A DNA stretch of 64,000 bases from the NCBI GenBank assembly GCA_033297205.1, contig MU859148.1, forward strand, positions 1 through 64,000, written 5' to 3'. Below the pieces are notes generated by a model that was not told the DNA's origin, ran no database searches, and was given only the letters and a program-made list of their open reading frames with translations. Every line of letters begins with the position of its first letter. Positions within the stretch are counted from its first letter, which is position 1. Position numbers and translations under genes: made by a program. This document shows, piece after piece, positions 22,766 to 31,941 of this stretch. The DNA comes from Pseudoneurospora amorphoporcata (Eukaryota; Ascomycota; Sordariomycetes; Sordariales; Sordariaceae).

Positions 22766-24097
22766 GTTGAGGAAAGGAGGGCGGGGCCGGAGGGAGCTCC
22801 CCACGACCTTTAGTAGTATGGAGGGGAGTGCTGGCGTGTCGGTGAGGCGCTAGGCGGGCTCTAGCGTAGCAGACGGGCGGTGATGGAGCTTGGTGCTAGG
22901 CGGCTCAGAGAGGAGACAAAACTTGGTATGGATCAACACGGTGCGATCCCCAAGTATATCTGCCTGATCAGCAAGGAAGTTAGAACAGTTCCACCCTATC
23001 AACGACGTCCATAGGGGGTGCGGGAGCTGTAGTGGCGATGGCCGTAACGGTTGCAACGCTGGAACGGCGGTAGTCTTGCGGTCGTCGGTCTCTAGACACG
23101 AATCAAGTAGACAGGACAGCAGAGACAGAGAGAGCTCGACAAAACATTGCAAGACGACGTGGCTCCAGCAAAAGCCAAGAGGGGTCAGAGGGATTATGTA
23201 CGAAATGTAGGTAGGCGACGGATGTTGAAGAGAAATCCAAATCGTCGATATCGTTGTCTGTGATAGGACCGGAGGGCAGACAATAGCTTCCAAACTGGAG
23301 CTCGACTGTGGCTGGCAGACGAGCTTACAACCAAGGTTTGGAATCTAGCTTGTGTCAGGGGGTAGAAATACCGAACGACAAGTCTAGAGCAGAAAGGACC
23401 CGTCAGAAAACAAGCAAAAAGCAGCAACGACAACACTGGCGATGCCACCCCAGCCCGTTCTACCCGTGTTCAACACCACCTCGGACCTGCCACGGCAACT
23501 TGAAATGGTGACAGAAGAGCAACAGCAACGGCCAGACGATGCCAAGAGCGAGTTCGATCCACACCTCCTATCAATTACTCGTCCAATGGCAGAGGGGAAT
23601 GCAGGAGTGACAGCGAATATGAGTGCTCTTGGGTGCTGCGAGGTTGCTGCAACTTGGGGTTGTGCTGTAGGTAGATGTTGTACGATGCATGCGGGAAGGA
23701 AGCCTTTTATCTCTGCCATATCACGACGGGTTTCCTTTCTTTGCAGAAAGATTGCCTTATCGGTTTCAAATTTGGCGATTAAACACGCCTTGACAGTTTT
23801 GACAGTCTGTGCCTGAAGATCCATGACTCGCGGCGACGTTCTTGGCCAGTCCCAACCATTCCAATTGCAGACCTCGCTGCCTTGAAGGGAGTGTAAATGT
23901 GCGGATGCTGACCGTAAAAAGAAGCGGGGCGGTTTACTTTCCCGCCTCCAACTCGATGACGATATCAACCAGTGGGAGCTAGATGTATTCGGTTTAGGCT
24001 TGTTGGGACTAGGTTAGTACGTCTGTCAACCTAATCCTGGGCCTGGCTAGAGTCACTACTATGGTGAGATGGGTAAGTTAAACCGGTGGAGCCCGTA
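22766..24097. other. upstream region of the debranching-enzyme gene
   Basis: About 1.3 kb between the debranching-enzyme start and the transposon. It presumably includes the enzyme's promoter and leader. Frames of 113-194 codons occur on both strands (for example 23442-23816 plus) without recognisable domains. I annotate no gene. Confidence 0.45.
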
Positions 24098-25469
24098 CCG
24101 ACAGGGGGGTGACAGGGGGTGCCAGAACCTCTTGGCATGGCCATTTGCCAACACCAAATCGTGGCCATCTGTTTTTAACACCAAAGTGAACATTTTTTTT
24201 CTATACTAAATGCTAATATTTCGTATGCATCCCATTGGCATCGATGACAGCCTGGCATCTAGCTGGCATCGAGGCCAAAAGCTCTGTTAAGAAAGATTCT
24301 GGTAATTCCTCCCAAGCCTCCAAAACGTAGCGGCGAAGCCGGATACAAGTAGGCTTTTCATCAGTACCATATTTATCTTCAATGAAATCTTTCATCCAAT
24401 TCCAGGCAGATTCAATCGGATTTAGATCCGGAGAGAAAGGAGGCCATTTGATAGTCTCAATGCCTCTATCTCGAAGCTCATTAAGAGTCTCAGCTGCAGC
24501 GTGGCCAAGGGGCATTATCTTGCATTAGAAAAAGGGGGAAGCCATTTTCTCGAGAAGAACGGAAGTACTCATCAATGACAGGAAGAGTGCGCTCTCTATA
24601 AGAGGTAGCATTGATAGTACCCCACTCCTTTTCCCAAAAAAAGCCTGGCCCTTTTCCTCTCCCTGAAAAGCTGCCCCGAAACATCCATCCAGACTTTCTT
24701 TGGTGCTTTTCAACGATACAAGTAGGATCGAATTCTTCTCCTTGTCTCCGGGTGACGAATTGCTTCCGATGAGGGCCGCCGGTTACCCAAGTTTCGTCCG
24801 TCCAAAAGATCGATGCCCATTGTTGAGAAGTCCAATGAATATGCTCCAATGCCCATTGATACCGGAGGCCCCGGTTTCGTTCAGAAATTGGAGGTTTTTC
24901 CAGAGCGGACCTCCGGCGAAAGCCAAGACGATAAAGAGTATTTTTGATAGCCCAAACTCCAAAGATGGCCCCAAAGAGAATCATCGATAGTTGGAGAAAA
25001 GGCATTCTTCTGGTCTTTTTGGAGCTGCAGACGAATTTAACTAACTCTTGTTCTTGGGCTTCGTCCAATGCTCGCGGCCGGCCCGCTCGGGGAGCAACAG
25101 CGGCATTCTCTGACCGACAGGCATGGCGGATTTGGTCTTTGGAAAAGCCGGTCATTTGGGATATTTGGCCTTGGTTGACTTTGGCATCGAAATAAAGGGT
25201 TCTGACTCTCGTCCGCTCTTCAAGGGAGAGATGCTTCCTCCCAGTGATGCCTTTTGGCCGAGCCATGGTGCTTTGGTGCTTTGGCAAATAATGACAATGA
25301 AGGTGGTGAACTTGGATAATGCAACAAGGCCAAATCCGATGTGCCTCGAAGTCTTTTTCTATAGAATTTTGGTGGCGAGTGACATGGTGGCGACTTCGCT
25401 TACATTTCGCCTCCATTTCTCCTGCGTTTTTGATGGCGGTACCGACAGGGGGGCGGCATTCCCTGTCGG
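24098..25469 (-). mobile_element. Tc1/mariner-type DNA transposon, 1,372 bp
   Basis: The element begins CCGACAGGGGGG at 24098 and ends CCCTGTCGG at 25469, short inverted termini. It is flanked on both sides by TA (24096-24097 and 25470-25471), the target duplication expected of Tc1/mariner elements. A further inverted CCGACAGGGGGG copy lies at 25442-25453 just inside the right end. It carries one transposase gene on the minus strand. Base composition is normal, not AT-shifted, so this copy does not show obvious RIP damage. Confidence 0.85.
24213..25266 (-). pseudogene. Tc1-like DD34E transposase with one frameshift
   Basis: The start ATG at 25266 opens with MARPKGITGRKHLS. An N-terminal helix-turn-helix (about residues 10-50; GQISQMTGFSKDQIRHA) and a GRPRAL linker follow. 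The catalytic core has FWTDETWV (first Asp), LMQDNAP (second Asp) and WPPFSPDLNPIE (final Glu). The distance from second Asp to Glu is 34 residues, hence DD34E. Directly after LMQDNAP the frame is broken: the first frame runs into a stop at 24490, and the remaining C-terminus (from about 24515 to 24213) continues in another frame. A single-base gain around 24508 explains it. Otherwise the coding sequence looks intact, suggesting a young copy. DNA transposition, nuclear. Confidence 0.88.
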
Positions 25470-25471
25470 TA

Positions 25472-27035
25472 CCCGACATGGGGGTTTAACTTTTGCTCCC
25501 GACCACAGTAGACTTTTTCGTTTGGAGAAGGGCATTCTCGTCGTCCTGCACATCAAGTTGCGAGGGATCATGTTATCACCAAAAGCTGCTTCCGCCGCTG
25601 TGCATGTTGGGTATTGTATTGGCAGTCTGATCACCATTTGGACTCCCAAATGGCCCGACTGCACAAGTTTGGTTTCTGCTGATTTTTATAAGATCGACCG
25701 GCGACTTGGAGAAGAAAGTGAGGGGTGGCATTGGGCTGCCCCGCGCCTGCGCTTATCCCTGTCCAATGACATCACCACCTAGTCTGCGCCCAAAGCTCTC
25801 GTGGCTTCAGAAAATCTGCCAGATGCACAGACCACCACGACTATTCCGGAAGGTGACGGCATCGGGTGACAGTCCGTCATCGACCGATCGGATCGGCACC
25901 TCTATCGCTTCCCCCTGCTTATCTGACTGCAGGTGACGGCCATCGTACGGCTTCCGGAGCCCGGCATAACTGGGTATTGTGCGGAGCTTCACCGAGCCAA
26001 GATCCGGATCCGGTCCGGAGTGGGGTGTAAAACGATGATAATAGTACGCCTGTGAACCGCCCGAGCTTCTGTTAATTCAAAAACATTGGACGGTAGCCAC
26101 CCTTCGGGATTCTCACATTGGACTGACCGAAATTCGAGATTCTCAGCGCCTGCATCATGCAGGGCCTAACTATGTCCAATATCGAGACCCTGATGATGTT
26201 CCTGTCAGAACCACTCGTAGGGCATCATGTCTGTGCAAGCAGGTAGCAGGCAAGCCCGCCCGTTCGGTTCAAGTTGTTCATCTGAACGTGTTATGTACAC
26301 GATACATAACTCCATCAAACAAGCTTTACGGGACCTGGCGTGCAAAACTCAGTTCCTCCCGCGAAAACCCCCTTTTGGTCCCCAGACCGACGCCAGCACT
26401 CCAGTCGGATTCCAGCATGACGGGCTCCAGGATCTAGACGCCCCGGATTTCTAGCAGAATCCAGACTGACTGTTCTGTGGAGCTTTCAGCGCTTCTCTCA
26501 CTCCCGTGACAGGACGGGATTTACAGTGTCGACCGAAAAAGGGGCTCCGAAACCCCGCCATGTTCCCCGCATGGACCCTAACGGTTCCGGCTTGTGCCTG
26601 CCTAAAATTTTCGAAAGTCTTTGGTAAATCTGGCAAACCTACCTAGGGGACAGGTCTGGTATGGCCATTTTGTACGTAGGTTGTCGTCCACAACGCTGAT
26701 GGCCTCCTTTGGAAACACATTTGCCTCGGTGCATCATAACCATGTCGTATTATCGTGAAGCGAGGCTTGGTCTTAATCCATGGTGATCTTTTTTTTTTTT
26801 TTTTTTTTTTTCATTAGTTAGAGTAGCATCGGGTGTGGCCGAGACTGAAGTAGACCGAGGTGCTCGGCAGAGGTGAAAATGGAATGCGCTGCACTTTTCT
26901 GGAAAGCAGGGGCGTGACTCGAGCATTCCAGCAATTGTAATCCAACCTAACCTAAGCTAGGCCATCCAGGCCTTCAATTGACGACCACCCCGGTGACTTT
27001 CACAAGCTTGCCGTCCCGTCTCCATTTCTGCTGCT
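25472..27035. other. intergenic, no gene recognised
   Basis: Moderate GC with short frames only. A 23-base T run occurs at 26789-26811. No protein domain or RNA gene is visible between the transposon and the AT-rich block. Confidence 0.45.
26789..26811. repeat. 23-base T homopolymer
   Basis: Uninterrupted run of 23 T, the same length as that at 17109-17131. Confidence 0.9.
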
Positions 27036-27495
27036 GTGCCTTGCAAGCACGGTGTCAGTCCCCACTTTTGCATCCGACCGTTAGATACACACACATCGTA
27101 AAAACGTTAATACGTAACAATAGTAAAATCTTCATTTATCTATATTATCACCAACTTAGAGAGTATTTATAATCTAATTACTATGCTATATTCGTATAGA
27201 TTCCCTATATCTATTAAAGTCGATATTAAAAGATCTCAATCAACCCACCAGCCTATACTATATATAATTTATATTAGGTACCGCCGCGCCCGCATCCATA
27301 TTAATTATCTCTTCTAAGCGCTCCTTCCCTAACAATAATAATAACTTCCGACGGTCGAAACGGTTTTTATAATTTAATTTAATACTCGTGTAAATACTGT
27401 TTTCAAATTCAAAGATACAAATAATATTAGTAATAAATGAGCGAGGGATATAGTAGTAATAATGAGCGATATTATTATTCTAAATATTCCTAACT

Positions 27496-28156
27496 GTTTG
27501 CTGCAATGCCCTAACTAGCCTATGATGATAGTACTAGTATAGGGATGCTATAGTGAATTATGTACTTGTAGTTGAGCGGAGCGGAAGCGGTGGTACGACA
27601 GCAGTGCTGAAGGAAGCAGCGTGATTGCAGATACAATAGGAGTGTTGTAAAAGAAGGCTTAGAGAGGACTCTGCTCTCAAGACAGAAGATTATAGTGAAC
27701 TCTGCACTGTAGAAAACAACTTATTATAGTAAACTCTACACTATAAGAAAAGACCGTATTGTATTGCTTGAGTGTCCTTGTTTGCTTGCTTGCTTGCTTA
27801 AGGAGTGACTAACTAATAGAGAGGAGAGGTCTTTATATACATAAATGCTGAGTGTCTAGAAGCTTCTAAAGTGTAGAAGTGCTTGTAAGAGTACTATACT
27901 ATGAAAGGACAAAGTTGAATTTATGAGCTTCTGTTGCATTCTATAATGACAAATTAATCTAGGGAGAATGCTAAATAGGTTCGAGAATCCAGAACGCAGT
28001 AGTGAAACCTCTGTGTTCTAGTAGATTCTGTGGGGGCTGAGTCGACTGATTCTATGACGTAGAAGGAATAGTGTCCTCAGCAATCAGCTTTCTATATTAT
28101 AAGGTAGTACAAGGTAGTTACAAGGCATAATACTAACCACACATTAACACTAACTA
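27496..28156 (-). repeat. dispersed repeat copy 2: arm plus LTR-like core
   Basis: Reverse-oriented counterpart of copy 1. The arm is 27496-27642 (GTTTGCTGCAATG at its outer end) and the core 27643-28156 (TGTTGTAAAAG at one end, TTTATATAC box, CTTGCTTGC tract). Like copy 1 it has one arm only, and the far end passes into AT-rich sequence. Confidence 0.75.
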
Positions 28157-28331
28157 ATTAAATTAACCTAGTCTAGAACGATATTCGTTAATAATAAGAA
28201 TATGATAAAAGGTAATAATAATATTATTAAATTTGTAAAAGAAAGTACTATAGGCAAGTAGCCTATTTGTTAACGTGCTTCGTCGTTTATACCCGCTAAC
28301 CCTATACGGCGTATTATGATTTAACTACCTA

Positions 28332-28976
28332 TTTGCTGCAATGTCCTAACTAGCTTATAATGATAGTACTAGTATAGAGATGCTACAGTAAACTATGCAC
28401 TTGTAGCAGAGCAGATGCAAGGGCACGGATGAGGAAGTCGAAGGCAAAGCTAAGAATCCATCAATGACAGAAGATTTTAGGTGAGGAGGAAAAGAGAGAG
28501 AACTAGATACATATAGTTGAACTTAGACTTAAATACCCTAGTTACACAAGCGACCCTGGGATCCACTTGCTAGTCATTCTCCTCTAATCTCTTCACTTGC
28601 ATCCCATTCACCTACAGGCAAACCAAGACCTCCCTTGTACTTGCGTTCTTCTATCATTCGCAACAACACCTTCAATGGTGCAGCGGTCTGAAACGTAAAC
28701 GGTGAAGCGGCCAGGTCTATGAATGATATCCTTCCAGAAAGGTCCGCTCTAGAAGGCCCGCGTGGCAGCATAGTTGGACCTATGCCTATACTGTAATAGC
28801 GGAGCGGAAGCGGTGGTACGACAGCAGTGCTGAAGGAAGCAGCGTAGTTGTAGCGTAGTTGTAGATATAATAGAAGGATGTTGTAAAAGAGGTCTTAGAG
28901 AGGACTCTACTCTTAAGACAGAAGATTACAGTGGACTCTGCACTGTGAGAAAAGACTGTATTATATTGCTTGAGTG

Positions 28977-29010
<34 letters not shown>

Positions 29011-29543
29011 AGGGGTAACTAACTAATGGAGAGGAGAAGTCTTTATATACATAAATGTTGAGTGTCTGGAAGCTTCTAGAATATAGAAGCTTCTTGTAAG
29101 TTAGTATAAGTGCTTGTAAGAGTACTATACTATAAAAGGAAAGAGTTGAATCTATAAGCTTCTGTTGTATTCTATGATAACAAATCAATCTAGGGAGAAT
29201 GCTAAATAGGTTCGAGAATCTAGAATGCAGTAGTGAAACCTCTGTGATCTAGTAGATTCTGTGGGGGCTAAGTCGACTAATTCCATAACGTAGAAGGAAT
29301 AGTGTCCTCAGCAATCAGCTTTCTATACTACAAGGTAGTACAAGGCAGTTACAAGGCACAGTACTAGCCACACATTAACAATAACACTTCTATTGTATTT
29401 GCAACTACGCTGCAACTACGCTACTTCCTTTAACACTACTATCGTACCACCGCTTCCGCTCCGCTCAGCTACAAGTGCATAGTTTACTATAGCATCTCTA
29501 TACTAGTACTATCATTATAGGCTAGTTAGAGCATTGCAGCAAA
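28332..29543. repeat. dispersed repeat copy 3: core between two inverted arms (foldback)
   Basis: A core of about 510 bp (about 28876-29390) is bracketed by the same arm in opposite orientations: left arm in two parts (28332-28413 and 28797-28875) and right arm 29391-29543. Outer ends are TTTGCTGCAATG and CATTGCAGCAAA, each next to TA. The TA could be a target duplication or a RIP product of the CA seen at the other copies. The right arm differs from copy 1 mainly by C-to-T/G-to-A in CpA/TpG context, as expected for RIP. Confidence 0.7.
28414..28796 (-). repeat. about 383-bp insertion in left arm of copy 3, with a 65-codon frame
   Basis: This higher-GC segment interrupts the left arm of copy 3 and is absent from the other copies. 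On the minus strand it encodes a 65-codon frame (28771-28574, MLPRGPSRADLSG...) directly downstream of the LTR-like core in the core's forward sense. That position would suit the start of a gag-like gene of an LTR element. I do not recognise the peptide. Confidence 0.4.
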
Positions 29544-29968
29544 TAGTTATAACTATTATACGTTGATATAGCTTCAATTTCTAGTCAAAATAGTTAAATT
29601 TGAGTATAAATTAAATATAAGACAATGGAGTTATTAATCTTTATGATTTGAAAGTCGATATTGATACATGTGTGTATATCTGGCGGCCAGATGCAAAAGT
29701 GGGGACTGACACCGTGCTTGCAAGGCACAGTGGGGCATGGCATGTGTGAAATGGAGAGTGGAAATGTGCGCTACAGGAACGATTTTTTTTGTTGAGATTC
29801 TGATAGGGCATTGAGCGGGCGTGGCAGCAGCGAATGACTTCGGCTTCTCCTGCGTCATTGGAGTGCCTTATTGTTTGTTACACCACATATCAGATCTGTT
29901 GGCCCTCGCCCTCGTGACTTTCTTCGCTCTTCTCCCTTTTCTCCTCTTCTTTCTGTTCCGTATATCAG

Positions 29969-31465
29969 ATGAACTGTTCCCATCTCGGACAGGCCCTTAT
30001 CCATCAGGCCCGTTGCAGATCGTTTTTGTCCCCGCCAACCCACCTAGCGCTCCGCCGTCGGTTTTACGTACAGACTTCGGTTCCTTTGCTCCAACAACAA
30101 CTTCTCCAAAGCCCCCAATCCGCAACCCGTGCCGACCTCGAGCCCGCTTCGTCCCTCTGGCCCAGCCGCAGTAGCAGAGCCTCCCTTGTTCCTCCTCCGA
30201 AAAACACACGACACTTCCCTGTCCGCAGATACTCTCAATTCACCAAAATGACTCTCAACAATTTCACCAAGAAACACAAGGTTACCGTCATCGGTTCTGG
30301 TAACTGGGGCACCACCGTGGCCAAGCTTGTTGCCGAGAACTGTGCCGAGCACCCCAATACCTTCGAGAAGGATGTTCAGATGTGGGTGTACGAGGAGAAC
30401 GTCACCCTCCCCAAGGACTCCAAGCACTTCGATGCCTCGATCGGCGAGCAACCACAGAAGCTCACCCACATCATCAACACATACCACGAGAACGTCAAGT
30501 ACCTCCCCGGCATCCCGTTGCCCCAGAACATTGTCGCCAACCCTTCGTTGGTAGACGCCGTCAAGGACTCGAGCATCCTCATCTTCAACCTTCCCCACGA
30601 GTTCATCGGCAACATCTGCAGACAGATCAAGGACCACATTGCGCCCTATGCTCGCGGTATCAGCTGCATCAAGGGTGTCTCGGTTACCGACGACAAGATC
30701 GAGCTTATTTGTAACTACATCAGCGAGAACCTCAACATCTACTGCGGTGCCCTCAGCGGTGCCAACATTGCTAGCGAGATTGCCAACGAGCAATGGTGCG
30801 AGACCACCATTGCCTACAACACCCCTGTTGTTGACAAGCGCGACGAGAACGGCAGGCCAGTTGCCGACGGCGAGTCCAACAGCAACGACGTTGCCAGTGG
30901 CCACTCCAAGGAGCTCACCCCTCTGCCGCTCGACTACCCTCCTCTGGACCACGATGAGTGGGCGCTGCTCTTCAGCCGCCCTTACTTCACCGTCTCCATG
31001 GTATCGGACATTGTCGGTGTCTCGCTGGCTGGTGCTCTCAAGAACATTGTCGCCATTGCTTGCGGCTACGTCGAGGGCCACGGCTGGAACATGACCGCCA
31101 AGACCGCCGTCATGCGTCGCGGTATGCAGGAGACCATTCGTTTCGCCAACGAGTTCTTCCCCGGCCAGATTGAGCCCAGCACTTTCTGGGAGGAAAGTGC
31201 AGGCTGGGGTGACATGATCGTCAGCTGCACCTCGGCCCGCAACTGGAGGTGCTCCAAGTTGGCCGTGGAACGTAACCTGCCCATTGAGGAGGTTGAGAAG
31301 ACGGAGCTCAACGGCCAGAAGTTGCAAGGTATCTCCACCACCCGTGAGGTCTGCAGCTTCCTCCGTGCCAAGGGGGCCGAGGAGCGCTACCCCGTCTTCA
31401 TGGCTGTCGAGCGTATCATCAACCAGGAAATCAAGGTGGAGGAGATTCCCAAGCTCTTCAAGTAG
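29969..31465 (+). CDS. NAD-dependent glycerol-3-phosphate dehydrogenase
   Basis: Reduces dihydroxyacetone phosphate to sn-glycerol-3-phosphate, feeding glycerol and phospholipid synthesis and redox balance. A single exon of 498 aa is read from ATG 29969; a second in-frame ATG at 30248 with better context (CACCAAAATGACT) gives 405 aa, the normal size for the soluble enzyme. Domain signs: Rossmann loop VIGSGNWGTTVAK (from about residue 107), FNLPHEFIGNICRQ, SCIKGVSV, SGANIASEIA, and the C-terminal LAGALKNIVAIACGYVEG with catalytic Lys. The 93-residue extension is rich in Arg, Ser, Leu and Gln, nearly free of acidic residues and ends RRYSQF, which resembles a mitochondrial presequence. Dual localisation by alternative starts is inferred. 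The insertion DENGRPVADGESNSNDVASG in the middle is typical of fungal members. Confidence 0.95.
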   Translation: MNCSHLGQALIHQARCRSFLSPPTHLALRRRFYVQTSVPLLQQQLLQSPQSATRADLEPASSLWPSRSSRASLVPPPKNTRHFPVRRYSQFTKMTLNNFTKKHKVTVIGSGNWGTTVAKLVAENCAEHPNTFEKDVQMWVYEENVTLPKDSKHFDASIGEQPQKLTHIINTYHENVKYLPGIPLPQNIVANPSLVDAVKDSSILIFNLPHEFIGNICRQIKDHIAPYARGISCIKGVSVTDDKIELICNYISENLNIYCGALSGANIASEIANEQWCETTIAYNTPVVDKRDENGRPVADGESNSNDVASGHSKELTPLPLDYPPLDHDEWALLFSRPYFTVSMVSDIVGVSLAGALKNIVAIACGYVEGHGWNMTAKTAVMRRGMQETIRFANEFFPGQIEPSTFWEESAGWGDMIVSCTSARNWRCSKLAVERNLPIEEVEKTELNGQKLQGISTTREVCSFLRAKGAEERYPVFMAVERIINQEIKVEEIPKLFK

Positions 31466-31941
31466 GAGATAAAGAGAAAAGTGGCGAAATCGGTTTGGGT
31501 TGCGATCACGGGGCGTTTAATGGCGGTTTAGGTACTTTAGGTACTTTGGTTTCTTTTATAAAGTGCATTGAGCCTGTTGGTGGGGGTTATTCCGGGGTGT
31601 GCTGGGAACGGATCTTAAAATCATCATGTATACGGGGTCGGCCTTATTACATGCCATAGCGTATCGGATATTATGAAAGGAAACAAAAATATATCTACAT
31701 ATAGGAAAGGGTGGTTCCTCGGGGGGAAAGTGTAGCCTAATTCGGTATACGGACGGCGTCTTTAGCTTATGGGATAATGGAGCATTTTTCGTGTTTCTTG
31801 CGCATTGCCCCCATAAGACATCCAAGTGGACTTCCATTGTACAAGTATGATATCCAAACGAACAGAGAAGAATAGGGAATACTACCCTGACCTCTGTACC
31901 CCTAACGCCGTGCAACAAAACATCATTCCCAATTTCCCGCT

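Larger units (their letters stand above)
27036..29728. mobile_element. AT-rich 2.7-kb block bounded by 58-bp inverted arms
   Basis: The left arm (27036-27093, starting GTGCCTTGCAAGCACGGTG) and right arm (29671-29728) are near-perfect reverse complements, including the shared inner word CAGTCCCCACTTTTGCAT. Between them the DNA is AT-rich and contains two copies of the repeat also found at 376-1036. This looks like a decayed class II element hosting later insertions. A CTTGCAAG 8-mer sits in both arms; because it is palindromic it could be a hAT-like 8-bp target duplication with termini CACGGTGTCAG, or simply part of the arm. No transposase frame survives, so the superfamily is unresolved. Confidence 0.6.

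Noticed and set aside
27970..27995. tRNA B-box-like GGTTCGAGAATCC in the dispersed repeat, suggesting a tRNA-derived SINE
   Set aside because: Spacing does not match GGTTCGANNCC, and no A-box or cloverleaf could be drawn nearby.
28330..29545. TA duplication around repeat copy 3 as proof of a Tc1/mariner MITE
   Set aside because: Copies 1 and 2 have CA at the same place, so TA may be a RIP product of the element's own end.
30044..31327. 427-codon minus-strand frame opposite glycerol-3-phosphate dehydrogenase
   Set aside because: Antisense shadow of a conserved gene; Val/Leu/Gly-rich composition typical of reversed GC-rich coding sequence.
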